Assembly: GCA_947074245.1 (NCBI GenBank)
Contig: CAMTOW010000152.1
Coordinates: 1 to 5,875 of the forward strand
Origin: an uncultured Bacteroidales bacterium
GTDB taxonomy: Bacteria > Bacteroidota > Bacteroidia > Bacteroidales > JAUNSR01
Direction of reading: 5' to 3'
DNA: 5,875 nucleotides
The notes under the pieces are model-generated. The model made no database searches and was not told the origin of the DNA. It saw only the letters and a program-made list of their open reading frames with translations. The translations under genes and the position numbers were made by a program. Each line of letters opens with the position of its first letter. Position 1 is the stretch's first letter. This document shows positions 1-5,827 of this stretch, piece after piece.

Positions 1-27
1 GTGCTCTACCTGCTGAGCTAGCGAATC
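1..27 (-). tRNA. tRNA, 5' part only, cut by the contig start
   Basis: Read on the minus strand from 27 down to 1, the sequence fits the first 27 positions of a tRNA. It has a 7-base acceptor strand GATTCGC, the TA at positions 8-9, D-stem GCTC, an 8-base loop AGCAGGTA containing the conserved GG, D-stem GAGC, then AC. All invariant positions I can test (T8, A14, G18, G19, A21) are present. The anticodon, T arm and 3' acceptor strand lie beyond the window, so the amino acid cannot be read. The acceptor and D arm remind me of Bacteroidales tRNA-Lys, but that is recall only. The promoter at 57-87 has the right strand and distance to transcribe it. Confidence 0.88.
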
Positions 28-56
28 AACGATAGTGCTTTGTTTCAAAAGCGATA

Positions 57-87
57 CAAAGATATCGCAAAATATCGTTTTTGCAAA
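57..87 (-). promoter_or_regulatory. Bacteroidota-type promoter for the tRNA
   Basis: On the minus strand there is TTTG at 87-84, a 19-base spacer, and TATCTTTG at 64-57. This matches the Bacteroidota primary sigma factor consensus TTTG-N19-21-TAnnTTTG at every fixed base. Transcription would start near 49-50, leaving a leader of about 20 bases before the tRNA 5' end at 27. It sits 40 bases past the stop codon of the AI-2E-family gene, so the tRNA can be transcribed independently of it. Confidence 0.82.
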
Positions 88-126
88 CTTCTGTCCAGAA
101 AAAGTTCGTTTAAAAAACTTAAGGCA

Positions 127-1242
127 TTATTTTTCGCCTCTTTCGATCGGCTCGTTGAGGGGAGAATCCTTCAAAACATACATATGATAATATGCCAACA
201 ACAGCGGTGCTAAAGGAAGAGACATAATGATACCAACCATACCAAACAAGCTGCCACCAATGGATAAGGATAAAAGAATGATAGCCGGATTCAATCCGGT
301 AACTTTACCCATGATCTTCGGAGTAAGGAAGGTGTCTTCGGTGAGCTGCGTAACGATAAATACGCCCATGCAGAAGGCGAAGAGTCTCCAAAACGGGACA
401 CCCGTATCCGCAGAATGCAGAAGACAGAGCAGGATAGTCGGAAGAATACCGATGCATTGGGCATAAGGGATCATATTAAGGAGCCCGATGAAAAGCCCTA
501 AAGGAATTGCCAACGGAAGACCAATGATCAGAAAGCCGATGCTGAACATGATACCGACAATCCCTGCGATCATAGACTGACCTTTGAAATAGCGATGGGT
601 GCAGTAGGCAACATCGTGTAAAAGCTTGTGGACGGGCTGCCGGATCTGTTGAGGCAGAAGGGTAAAAAAGCCCGCATTCAATTTCTCATAATAGATCATT
701 ATGAAGAACGCATAAAGGAAAGTAAACACCAAATGAAAAAGACTAAATATCTTTTTCAAAGCATGGGTTACGATCGCCGTCAGTTTCGGTACGATTTTTT
801 TTAGTTGGATATACGCTTCCTGCAGATCGAATTTCCCATCATAGCGTTCCATATCGGTGACGCGAGCAATGTAATCTCGAACTTGAACGGGAATGAGATG
901 ATCGCTTTGAATGCGTAACTCGTATTTATCCAATAGTTCTCCTGTTTTCTGGAATTCGTTGACCATCGGAGGGATAACCAGCCAGAAGAATAAGACGAGG
1001 AACGTAACAATGGCGATCAGAGCCGCAAAAATTGAAAGGATCCTGATTCTTATACGGAGTTTTATCTGAAAAAAACGAACGATCGGCATCAACGCAGCCG
1101 CGATAATCCATCCGACAATGAACGGAATAAGGGCATCGCGAATACGATAAGCGAGCAATGCAATCGCCGTCACCAACAGGGAGGTGAAGAAGATGCGACA
1201 GATGCGATCGAAGGTAAATTCTTTTTCAAAAAATGAATTCAT
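127..1242 (-). CDS. AI-2E family transporter (PF01594-type membrane protein)
   Basis: This encodes a 371-residue polytopic inner-membrane protein. Family members were named after E. coli TqsA, which affects autoinducer-2 export, but others act in ion export or have unknown substrates, so AI-2 transport should not be assumed. Hydrophobic segments lie near residues 20-35, 38-57, 69-91, 165-185, 225-275 (two spans), 284-302 and 318-355. A soluble stretch near 95-160 follows the third span, as is usual in the family. The C-terminal family signature is visible: a PKIMGK motif at about 308-313, then LNP and a glycine-rich GGSLFGMVG before the last span. I chose ATG at 1242; an in-frame TTG at 1257 would add five residues. 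Upstream, on the minus strand at 1288-1280, is a near-consensus TA-N3-TTTG with no paired TTTG, so the promoter is uncertain. The upstream terminator at 1308-1352 separates this gene from tdk. Confidence 0.92.
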   Translation of the reverse strand: MNSFFEKEFTFDRICRIFFTSLLVTAIALLAYRIRDALIPFIVGWIIAAALMPIVRFFQIKLRIRIRILSIFAALIAIVTFLVLFFWLVIPPMVNEFQKTGELLDKYELRIQSDHLIPVQVRDYIARVTDMERYDGKFDLQEAYIQLKKIVPKLTAIVTHALKKIFSLFHLVFTFLYAFFIMIYYEKLNAGFFTLLPQQIRQPVHKLLHDVAYCTHRYFKGQSMIAGIVGIMFSIGFLIIGLPLAIPLGLFIGLLNMIPYAQCIGILPTILLCLLHSADTGVPFWRLFAFCMGVFIVTQLTEDTFLTPKIMGKVTGLNPAIILLSLSIGGSLFGMVGIIMSLPLAPLLLAYYHMYVLKDSPLNEPIERGEK

Positions 1243-1307
1243 GATAAACTTTCTCAAATGTTTAGATTGTATAACAAATCAAAGAGTAAATAAGATTATA
1301 AAGGTAT

Positions 1308-1352
1308 AAAAAAACTCATCCGAAATAGATTTTCCTATTTGGGATGAGTTTT
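1308..1352 (-). terminator. Intrinsic terminator for the tdk transcript
   Basis: AAAACTCATCC at 1311-1321 pairs perfectly with GGATGAGTTTT at 1342-1352. After a single G/G mismatch (1322/1341) the stem continues with six pairs (1323-1328 with 1335-1340) around a 6-base loop. On the minus strand the stem runs into seven T residues (1314-1308), the classic layout for ending transcripts coming from tdk. On the plus strand the tail is only four T residues, so activity in that direction would be weaker, and no plus-strand gene needs it. Of the gene-poor stretch 1243-1597, the part at 1353-1425 holds nothing I recognise, and 1243-1307 is the leader region of the AI-2E-family gene. Confidence 0.85.
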
Positions 1353-1425
1353 CGTGTGGGAATATTTTATTGATTTTCCGCTGTATAGCAAGTCTGCGGA
1401 TTTGTTTTTGGGCAGAAGGTATCTG

Positions 1426-1620
1426 TTATCGGAAATCAGCAACGGCGATATGAGAGAAACCAAATCGATCGGAAATAAAGAGCTTCCGGCCATATGCTCT
1501 GATTTCGGAATAATCCCGATCCTCTAATTTCGGAAAAAGCAATGAACCAACGGCATCATCAAATTCCGGCTCAGGTATCAAGCGGCTGACTTTGGAATCA
1601 GTGACCAGAATCCTGATCAT
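1426..1620 (-). CDS. Possible small protein (64 aa) overlapping the tdk end
   Basis: I do not recognise this protein. From ATG at 1620 to TAA at 1426 it encodes 64 residues, mixed charged and hydrophobic, with no evident signal peptide, membrane span or cysteine. The start lies inside the last 23 bases of tdk, in another frame, so it could be translated by coupling to tdk. Two things support coding. The codons show strong enrichment of G at the first position (22 of 64) with the purine-first pattern typical of genes, and the ORF lies wholly between the tdk end and the shared terminator. Against it: there is no clear ribosome binding site, the frame stays open upstream inside tdk so the start is arbitrary, and I know no homologue. 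It could also be the surviving C-terminal end of a longer gene. A TTG at 1581 is an alternative start. Confidence 0.4.
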   Translation of the reverse strand: MIRILVTDSKVSRLIPEPEFDDAVGSLLFPKLEDRDYSEIRAYGRKLFISDRFGFSHIAVADFR

Positions 1621-2188
1621 TGGCCCGAAGGTAGCAAGCCCGGCAGAGTGGCTGGTATTCGTTTTTTTCGCCCAACATAACCTGTTTTTCGTTGGAAACG
1701 AGACGATGAGAGTAATTAGCCAGATTTCCGCAATGTACGCAGATGGCATGGACTTTGGAAACTTCGTCGGCAATGGCGCAAAGAGCCGGCATCGGACCGA
1801 ACGGATTACCTTTAAAATCCATATCAAGTCCGGCTACAATAACGCGCGTGCCATTATTGGCTAATTGGTTGCATATATCTACAATTCCGGCGTCGAAGAA
1901 CTGGGCTTCGTCTATTCCGATCACATCAACATTTTCAGAAAGAAGCAATATGCTAGCCGAGTTTTCTACCGGAGTAGAGTGGATCGAATTGCTATCGTGA
2001 GAAACCACTTCGGTATCGGAATATCGGACATCTACAGCGGGTTTGAAGATTTCGACATTCTGCCGGGCAATCTTAGCACGCTTTAAGCGTCGAATCAATT
2101 CTTCGGTTTTGCCGGAAAACATAGATCCGCAGATCACCTCTATGCTCCCGCGACGATGTGTTTCACGGAATTTATTTTCTGAAAACAT
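1598..2188 (-). CDS. tdk: Thymidine kinase, type II, zinc-binding
   Basis: This 196-residue cytosolic enzyme phosphorylates thymidine (and deoxyuridine) with ATP to give dTMP in the pyrimidine salvage pathway. The P-loop GSMFSGKT is at residues 21-28, followed by the EELIRR helix. The DEAQFF motif is at 93-98, with Glu94 the expected catalytic base. The substrate-binding lasso region begins with GLDMDFKGNPFGP at 120-132. Two CxxC pairs, C150/C153 and C182/C185, form the structural zinc site. All key residues are present and the length is normal for bacterial TK1-like enzymes. I chose ATG at 2188 because relatives begin a similar short distance before the RRG-xIEVICGSMFSGKT core; in-frame starts at 2221 and 2272 would run into or past the promoter region. 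It is divergent from the PBP4-type gene, and its transcript probably ends at the terminator at 1308-1352. Confidence 0.97.
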   Translation of the reverse strand: MFSENKFRETHRRGSIEVICGSMFSGKTEELIRRLKRAKIARQNVEIFKPAVDVRYSDTEVVSHDSNSIHSTPVENSASILLLSENVDVIGIDEAQFFDAGIVDICNQLANNGTRVIVAGLDMDFKGNPFGPMPALCAIADEVSKVHAICVHCGNLANYSHRLVSNEKQVMLGEKNEYQPLCRACYLRANDQDSGH

Positions 2189-2233
2189 TCTGTATGGTTT
2201 TATATTGTTAAGCGAACCCATAAGGCCTTTCGG

Positions 2234-2241
2234 CAAAAGTA
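2234..2241 (-). promoter_or_regulatory. -7 element of the tdk promoter
   Basis: On the minus strand this reads TACTTTTG, a full match to TAnnTTTG. Transcription would start near 2227, giving a leader of roughly 40 bases before the tdk ATG at 2188. The nearest upstream TTTG (2268-2265) leaves a 23-base spacer, slightly longer than the usual 19-21, so the -33 assignment is tentative. It lies one base away from the oppositely directed -7 element at 2243-2250. Confidence 0.55.
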
Positions 2242-2242
2242 C

Positions 2243-2250
2243 TAATTTTG
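2243..2250 (+). promoter_or_regulatory. -7 element of the PBP4-type gene promoter
   Basis: TAATTTTG matches the Bacteroidota TAnnTTTG consensus. Transcription would start near 2257, about 27 bases before the ATG at 2284. I see no TTTG at 19-21 bases upstream, so only half of the promoter is supported. Confidence 0.5.
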
Positions 2251-2283
2251 CTTTTGCGGTTAAACAAAACACAGCCTCCCGAT

Positions 2284-3717
2284 ATGAAAAAAAAACGATT
2301 CATCCTTTTTGTCTTCTCAATCCTAAGTTTTTACGTGAATGTTAACGGGCAATCGTCGGCGCTTGCAAAAATGCAATCCGCGCCTTGTCTGAAGCACGCA
2401 TTGACCGGAGTTTCGATCGTGGATCTGAAAACCGGAAAAAGCGTGGTGTCGGAACACGCTGATATCGTCATGGCTCCGGCGTCTGTTTTGAAAACCGTAA
2501 CAACGGCTACGGCATTGAAGCTGTATCCGTCGGATCATCGTTTTAAAACCCACGTAAGTTATACGGGAAGCATAACTCCAGAGGGGACATTGACGGGAGA
2601 TCTGATTCTTCGAGGAGGAGGAGACCCGACACTGGCTTCGGAGTATTCGCTTTTGCCCAAAGGCGCTTTCGCAGAACGAGTAGTCGCATCGTTAAAGAAG
2701 GCCGGGATAAAGCGGATTGCCGGCGATATTGTAGGAGATGAGTCGATTTACGGATCGGAAGGCGTATCGCCAGACTGGTTGTGGGAGGATCTGGGGAATT
2801 ATTTCGCATCGGGGATTTACGGATTGAATTACGGAGACAATACATTTCAGATCGTATTAAATACGTCACAGTCCGGAAAAAAACCAGCGGTGAAGCAGAT
2901 TCGTCCCGAAATTCCGAACCTAACCATTCAAAACCAGTTATTACCCAAGTCGATGAGTTTCGACAGTTGCTATATCTATGGAGCTCCTTATTCGAACGAA
3001 CGGTATCTCTACGGGGCAGTGCCCCATACGAAAAGCGAATTCGTAGTGAAAGGTGATGTGCCGGAACCCGCCTTATTCGCGGCACAACAGGTGAAGAACG
3101 CGATCGAAGCTAGCGCTATTGCTGTAGACGGAAAAGCGTATTCGTACCGACAAGCCAATCAACCAAAGCGGGCGGCGATGAAAAGCGGAAAGGAGTTGCT
3201 GGTTTATCAATCCGATCCGTTGTCGCAGATCGTGAAAGTGGTCAATTACCGGAGTAACAACCTGTATGCAGAAGCCTTGTTGAGACTTATCGCTCAAAAG
3301 AACGGCGGGAACACTTCGGCAGAAGGTGTAGAGGCGGTAAAGCGATATTGGAAAACGCATCTGAAAAACCCGGACGCTCTACTGATGTATGACGGAAGCG
3401 GCCTTTCACCCAAAAATAAAGTATCGCCAGCTTTTTTTTCGGAGATGTTGGAGCAGATGAAAGATGACAACGTGTTTCGAGAAAGTCTGCCGAAAGCAGG
3501 TGTAGAGGGAACCGTCGCATCGTTTCTGAAACAGACACCCTATGCCGGAAAAGCCAGATTGAAAAGCGGGAGCATCAGCCAAGTGATCGCCTACGCGGGT
3601 TATTTACAAGGCGCCAAGAGCGAATACGCGGTAGTGGTGATGGTAAACGGACACGGATGTAAGGCATCGCAAGTGCGCAAAGCATTGGAAAAATACCTGC
3701 TTGAGCTCGATCTTTAA
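2284..3717 (+). CDS. dacB: D-Ala-D-Ala carboxypeptidase/endopeptidase, PBP4 type (peptidase S13)
   Basis: This 477-residue precursor is a periplasmic low-molecular-weight penicillin-binding protein. The family removes the terminal D-alanine from peptidoglycan stem peptides and cuts D-Ala-meso-DAP cross-links. Residues 1-22 form a signal peptide (KKKR, then a hydrophobic stretch), with probable cleavage just before Gln23. The three active-site motifs are present: SVLK (Ser67 nucleophile, Lys70) after the conserved PA, SNN at 324-326, and KSG at 427-429, where many relatives have KTG. The S13 motif GGGDPTLAS is at 111-119. Total length is about that of E. coli PBP4. I chose ATG at 2284 because it begins directly with the signal peptide; a start at 2248 would place extra residues before it and lie upstream of the predicted transcription start near 2257. 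The name dacB is a family assignment; paralogues cannot be distinguished here. Confidence 0.94.
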   Translation: MKKKRFILFVFSILSFYVNVNGQSSALAKMQSAPCLKHALTGVSIVDLKTGKSVVSEHADIVMAPASVLKTVTTATALKLYPSDHRFKTHVSYTGSITPEGTLTGDLILRGGGDPTLASEYSLLPKGAFAERVVASLKKAGIKRIAGDIVGDESIYGSEGVSPDWLWEDLGNYFASGIYGLNYGDNTFQIVLNTSQSGKKPAVKQIRPEIPNLTIQNQLLPKSMSFDSCYIYGAPYSNERYLYGAVPHTKSEFVVKGDVPEPALFAAQQVKNAIEASAIAVDGKAYSYRQANQPKRAAMKSGKELLVYQSDPLSQIVKVVNYRSNNLYAEALLRLIAQKNGGNTSAEGVEAVKRYWKTHLKNPDALLMYDGSGLSPKNKVSPAFFSEMLEQMKDDNVFRESLPKAGVEGTVASFLKQTPYAGKARLKSGSISQVIAYAGYLQGAKSEYAVVVMVNGHGCKASQVRKALEKYLLELDL

Positions 3718-3827
3718 ACCGAAACGGGACAAAATTGAACAGAACTCAGGCGGGAAATGGGATGTAATGTGCTTGTTTTAAAGGAGAAAAGATTTATAAT
3801 GCATTGATAAATAGTTGATTTGAACCG

Positions 3828-3850
3828 AAAGAGATACAAAGTGTTTCTTT
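3828..3850 (+). terminator. Hairpin, possible weak terminator after the PBP4-type gene
   Basis: AAAGAGATAC (3828-3837) pairs with GTGTTTCTTT (3841-3850) around a 3-base AAA loop, using two G-U pairs. The stem is A/U-rich and the T tract is short and partly inside the stem, so termination would be weak at best. It lies 110 bases past the stop codon and just before a -7-like element, a sensible place for a transcript boundary. The rest of 3718-3827 shows no structure I can support. Confidence 0.25.
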
Positions 3851-3856
3851 TATCGT

Positions 3857-3864
3857 TAAATTTG
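3857..3864 (+). promoter_or_regulatory. -7-like element before the gene of unknown function
   Basis: TAAATTTG matches TAnnTTTG. Transcription would start near 3871, about 20 bases before the ATG at 3892. No TTTG is found at 19-21 bases upstream (the nearest is at 3819-3822, too far), so this is a half-site only. Confidence 0.4.
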
Positions 3865-3891
3865 TTTTGAATTCTATCTGATAACAGCTGT

Positions 3892-4947
3892 ATGAATCGC
3901 AAAGAGAAAATAGACATATTAAACCTTGAAGTGAAAGAAATTTCCGATCTGTTGAGCGGTATGAGTGAGCTTAGCGATGCGGATCGTATTCCTAAAGTGA
4001 TCGTGGAGATGGCGCACGCCAAAGCTATACGCGTATTAACAGGAATCACCGAGTTGAAGAGCCGAATGGAGAGCGGTTCGGCGCAAGTTTCCGAAACCTT
4101 ATCGGGACGAAGCGAATCCGTATCACATCCATCCTCGACCCCAGCATCTTCAGAACCTTCCGCAAGTCCGACGGAAGAATCCGTAAAAAGAGGCAACGAA
4201 CAGCCATCCACTCATCGCGGCGGAGGAACAACCACTCCAACTACGCATTCGGAACCGAATAGTAAACCTCATGTGATCTTTGTTTCGAAACGACAGCTTG
4301 AAGAGCAGGCAACGGAGAACCGGACGATTGAAAACGTGACCGTAGAAACGGTTGAAACGCCTGTATGTCACGAAGCCGTTTTGACTGAATCTATAGAAGA
4401 AAAGAGGGTAGTCGTAGAAACAGAAACAGAAACGATCTGTCCGACAGCCGAAGAGAATATCGTCGAAACCGTACCGGCAGAACCGAAAGAGGAGGAGCCG
4501 ATCACAGAAACCGTAGCCGGATCTGTCGTTGCAGAACCAGTAGCATCAGAAGAGGAATCGGAAACGAAAGAAATTTCGGTTGAAAACGAAGAGGTGGTTT
4601 CGAAAGAAACTACTCCGACGCAAGCCCCTACGCAAGAGAAACCATTGCCAAGAATCGCCTCCATCTTCGATAAAGTATTTCAGAAGCACCCTGAAACGGC
4701 AACCCGTTCGGTGAAGCATGAAACCGATATCCGGAAGCTGCTTACCCTGAACGATCGCTTTCTGTTTCAACGAGAACTTTTTAAAGGCGATATCGGTATG
4801 CTAAACTTCGTACTCGACGAACTGAATAAACTTCCGAATTATGACGACGCAACGAAGTTTCTGAAGGAACGTTTCGATTTCGACCCGGAAGCGACCGGTG
4901 TGGCGGAGTTTACGGCACTTATTGAAAAATATTATCAATCGAAATAA
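3892..4947 (+). CDS. Protein of unknown function, disordered middle, conserved-looking C-terminus
   Basis: I cannot assign a function. The 351 residues divide into three parts. Residues 1-60 are predicted helical and charged. Residues 61-250 are low-complexity and probably disordered: Ser/Thr/Pro-rich at first, then strongly acidic (26 Glu in residues 161-250). Residues 251-351 are ordered-looking and amphipathic, with the segment LTLNDRFLFQRELF at 284-297, then a helix-rich tail containing LPNYDDATKFL and ending in YYQSK. The LNDRF-F-RELF pattern resembles a C-terminal segment I have seen in Bacteroidales proteins of unknown function; this is recall, not a search. No signal peptide, membrane span or catalytic motif is visible, so a cytoplasmic scaffold or adaptor is possible but unproven. 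ATG at 3892 is the first methionine of the frame and follows the -7-like element at a good distance. rsmI follows 125 bases downstream on the same strand. Confidence 0.85.
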   Translation: MNRKEKIDILNLEVKEISDLLSGMSELSDADRIPKVIVEMAHAKAIRVLTGITELKSRMESGSAQVSETLSGRSESVSHPSSTPASSEPSASPTEESVKRGNEQPSTHRGGGTTTPTTHSEPNSKPHVIFVSKRQLEEQATENRTIENVTVETVETPVCHEAVLTESIEEKRVVVETETETICPTAEENIVETVPAEPKEEEPITETVAGSVVAEPVASEEESETKEISVENEEVVSKETTPTQAPTQEKPLPRIASIFDKVFQKHPETATRSVKHETDIRKLLTLNDRFLFQRELFKGDIGMLNFVLDELNKLPNYDDATKFLKERFDFDPEATGVAEFTALIEKYYQSK

Positions 4948-4985
4948 CGAACAAATCCGGTCGATGTAAACCACTCCTTCCGAAA

Positions 4986-5008
4986 CAGAATCGTTTTTGA
5001 ACGATCTG
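4986..5008 (+). other. Small hairpin in the rsmI leader
   Basis: ATCGTT (4990-4995) pairs with AACGAT (5000-5005) around a TTTG loop, and CAG/CTG extends the stem after one bulged A. No T tract follows, so it is not an intrinsic terminator. It may stabilise or process a transcript joining the upstream gene and rsmI, or be chance. I found no TAnnTTTG element in the surrounding 4948-5072 gap. Confidence 0.3.
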
Positions 5009-5072
5009 AAAGATGGAGATGTTTCAAAACAAGCGGTCGGGATAATCCCCAAAAACAATAAAAAAACAATCT

Positions 5073-5807
5073 ATGGCAAAATTATTTGTCGTTCCGACGC
5101 CGGTCGGCAATCTGGAGGATATGACATTTCGCGCCATACGCGTATTGAAAGAAGCAGATCTGATTCTGGCAGAAGATACCCGTACGAGCAGTGTGCTGAT
5201 GAAGCATTTCGAAATTCAGACACACATGCAGTCGCATCATAAGTTCAATGAGCATAAAATGGTCGAAGCGATCGTGCAGCGTATCAAAGGTGGACAAACA
5301 GTCGCTTTGGTTTCGGACGCGGGAACGCCGGCTATCTCGGATCCCGGATTTCTGGTGGTAAGAGAGTGTATCAAAGCGGGAATCGAGGTAGAGTGTCTGC
5401 CCGGAGCAACGGCATTCGTACCCGCCTTGGTTTCATCGGGACTGCCAAACGAAAAATTCTGTTTTGAGGGCTTTTTGCCTCAGAAAAAAGGACGTGAGAC
5501 CCGAATGAAAGAACTTGCGTTGGAAAGCAGAACCATGATCTTTTATGAATCGCCTTTCCGGTTGGTGAAGACACTGACACAGCTTAGTGAGTTTTTCGGA
5601 AAGGACCGTCCCGCAGCATTAGCACGAGAGATCTCGAAACTGTATGCCGAAACGGTAAGGGGAACCCTAGAGGAACTGATCGCCCGGTTTACGGCAAAAG
5701 AACCGAAAGGGGAGATTGTTGTTATAGTGGGTGGCGCTCCCGAACCGGAGAAAAAGAAAAGTAAGAATAAGTATAAGGATAAAGAGGAATGTGCGGAAGA
5801 GGATTGA
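5073..5807 (+). CDS. rsmI: 16S rRNA (cytidine1402-2'-O)-methyltransferase
   Basis: RsmI uses S-adenosylmethionine to methylate the 2'-OH of C1402 in the 16S rRNA decoding centre, where RsmH adds the base methyl group. The 244-residue protein has the tetrapyrrole-methylase-type fold signatures in order: PTPVGNL at 8-14, AEDTR at 33-37, VSDAGTPAISDPG at 80-92 and LPGATAFVPALVSSGLP at 109-125. FYESPFR and AREISKLYAE follow, before the GEIVVIVGG strand. It lacks the C-terminal helical extension of the E. coli protein and instead ends in a lysine-rich then acidic tail of about 22 residues, beginning after PEPE. ATG at 5073 is supported by the start AKLFVVPTPVGNL, which leaves no room for a longer N-terminus in this family. 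Only 20 genomic bases follow the stop codon before adapter sequence begins, so downstream context is lost. Confidence 0.96.
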   Translation: MAKLFVVPTPVGNLEDMTFRAIRVLKEADLILAEDTRTSSVLMKHFEIQTHMQSHHKFNEHKMVEAIVQRIKGGQTVALVSDAGTPAISDPGFLVVRECIKAGIEVECLPGATAFVPALVSSGLPNEKFCFEGFLPQKKGRETRMKELALESRTMIFYESPFRLVKTLTQLSEFFGKDRPAALAREISKLYAETVRGTLEELIARFTAKEPKGEIVVIVGGAPEPEKKKSKNKYKDKEECAEED

Positions 5808-5827
5808 ACGGAATCTGATGAAACACT

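Larger units (their letters stand above)
2233..2257. repeat. Inverted repeat spanning both -7 elements
   Basis: GCAAAAG at 2233-2239 is the exact reverse complement of CTTTTGC at 2251-2257, with an 11-base spacer. The repeat encloses or overlaps both divergent -7 elements. Part of the symmetry follows simply from two opposed TTTG-containing -7 elements, so it need not be an operator. A dimeric regulator binding here could affect both genes, but nothing in the window identifies one. Confidence 0.45.

Noticed and set aside
75..126. Terminator between the AI-2E-family gene and the tRNA promoter
   Set aside because: Only very short stems with tight or mismatched loops can be drawn among the A/T runs; none is convincing.
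227..466. Plus-strand ORF of 79 codons inside the AI-2E-family gene
   Set aside because: It lies wholly antisense to a well-supported membrane protein gene, shows no family features, and has no promoter or ribosome site.
1280..1288. Promoter for the AI-2E-family gene on the minus strand
   Set aside because: The best candidate has three bases instead of two between TA and TTTG and no paired TTTG upstream, so I did not list it as a feature.
1592..1864. Plus-strand ORF of 90 codons opposite tdk
   Set aside because: It is a shadow of the tdk reading frame on the other strand, with no independent support.
4090..4650. Possible tandem repeat in the acidic linker (repeated GAAAC and GTAGAAAC-like words)
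   Set aside because: The words recur irregularly and reflect repeated Glu-Thr and Val-Glu-Thr codons; I found no fixed period or unit.
4368..4664. Minus-strand ORF of 98 codons rich in Ser, Thr and Val
   Set aside because: Its composition is the mirror of the Glu/Thr/Val-rich linker of the plus-strand gene at 3892-4947, so the open frame follows from codon bias there.
4997..5242. Plus-strand ORF of 81 codons starting in the gap before rsmI
   Set aside because: It starts only at a TTG inside a hairpin loop and runs mostly through rsmI in another frame; rsmI is certain and the overlap is large.
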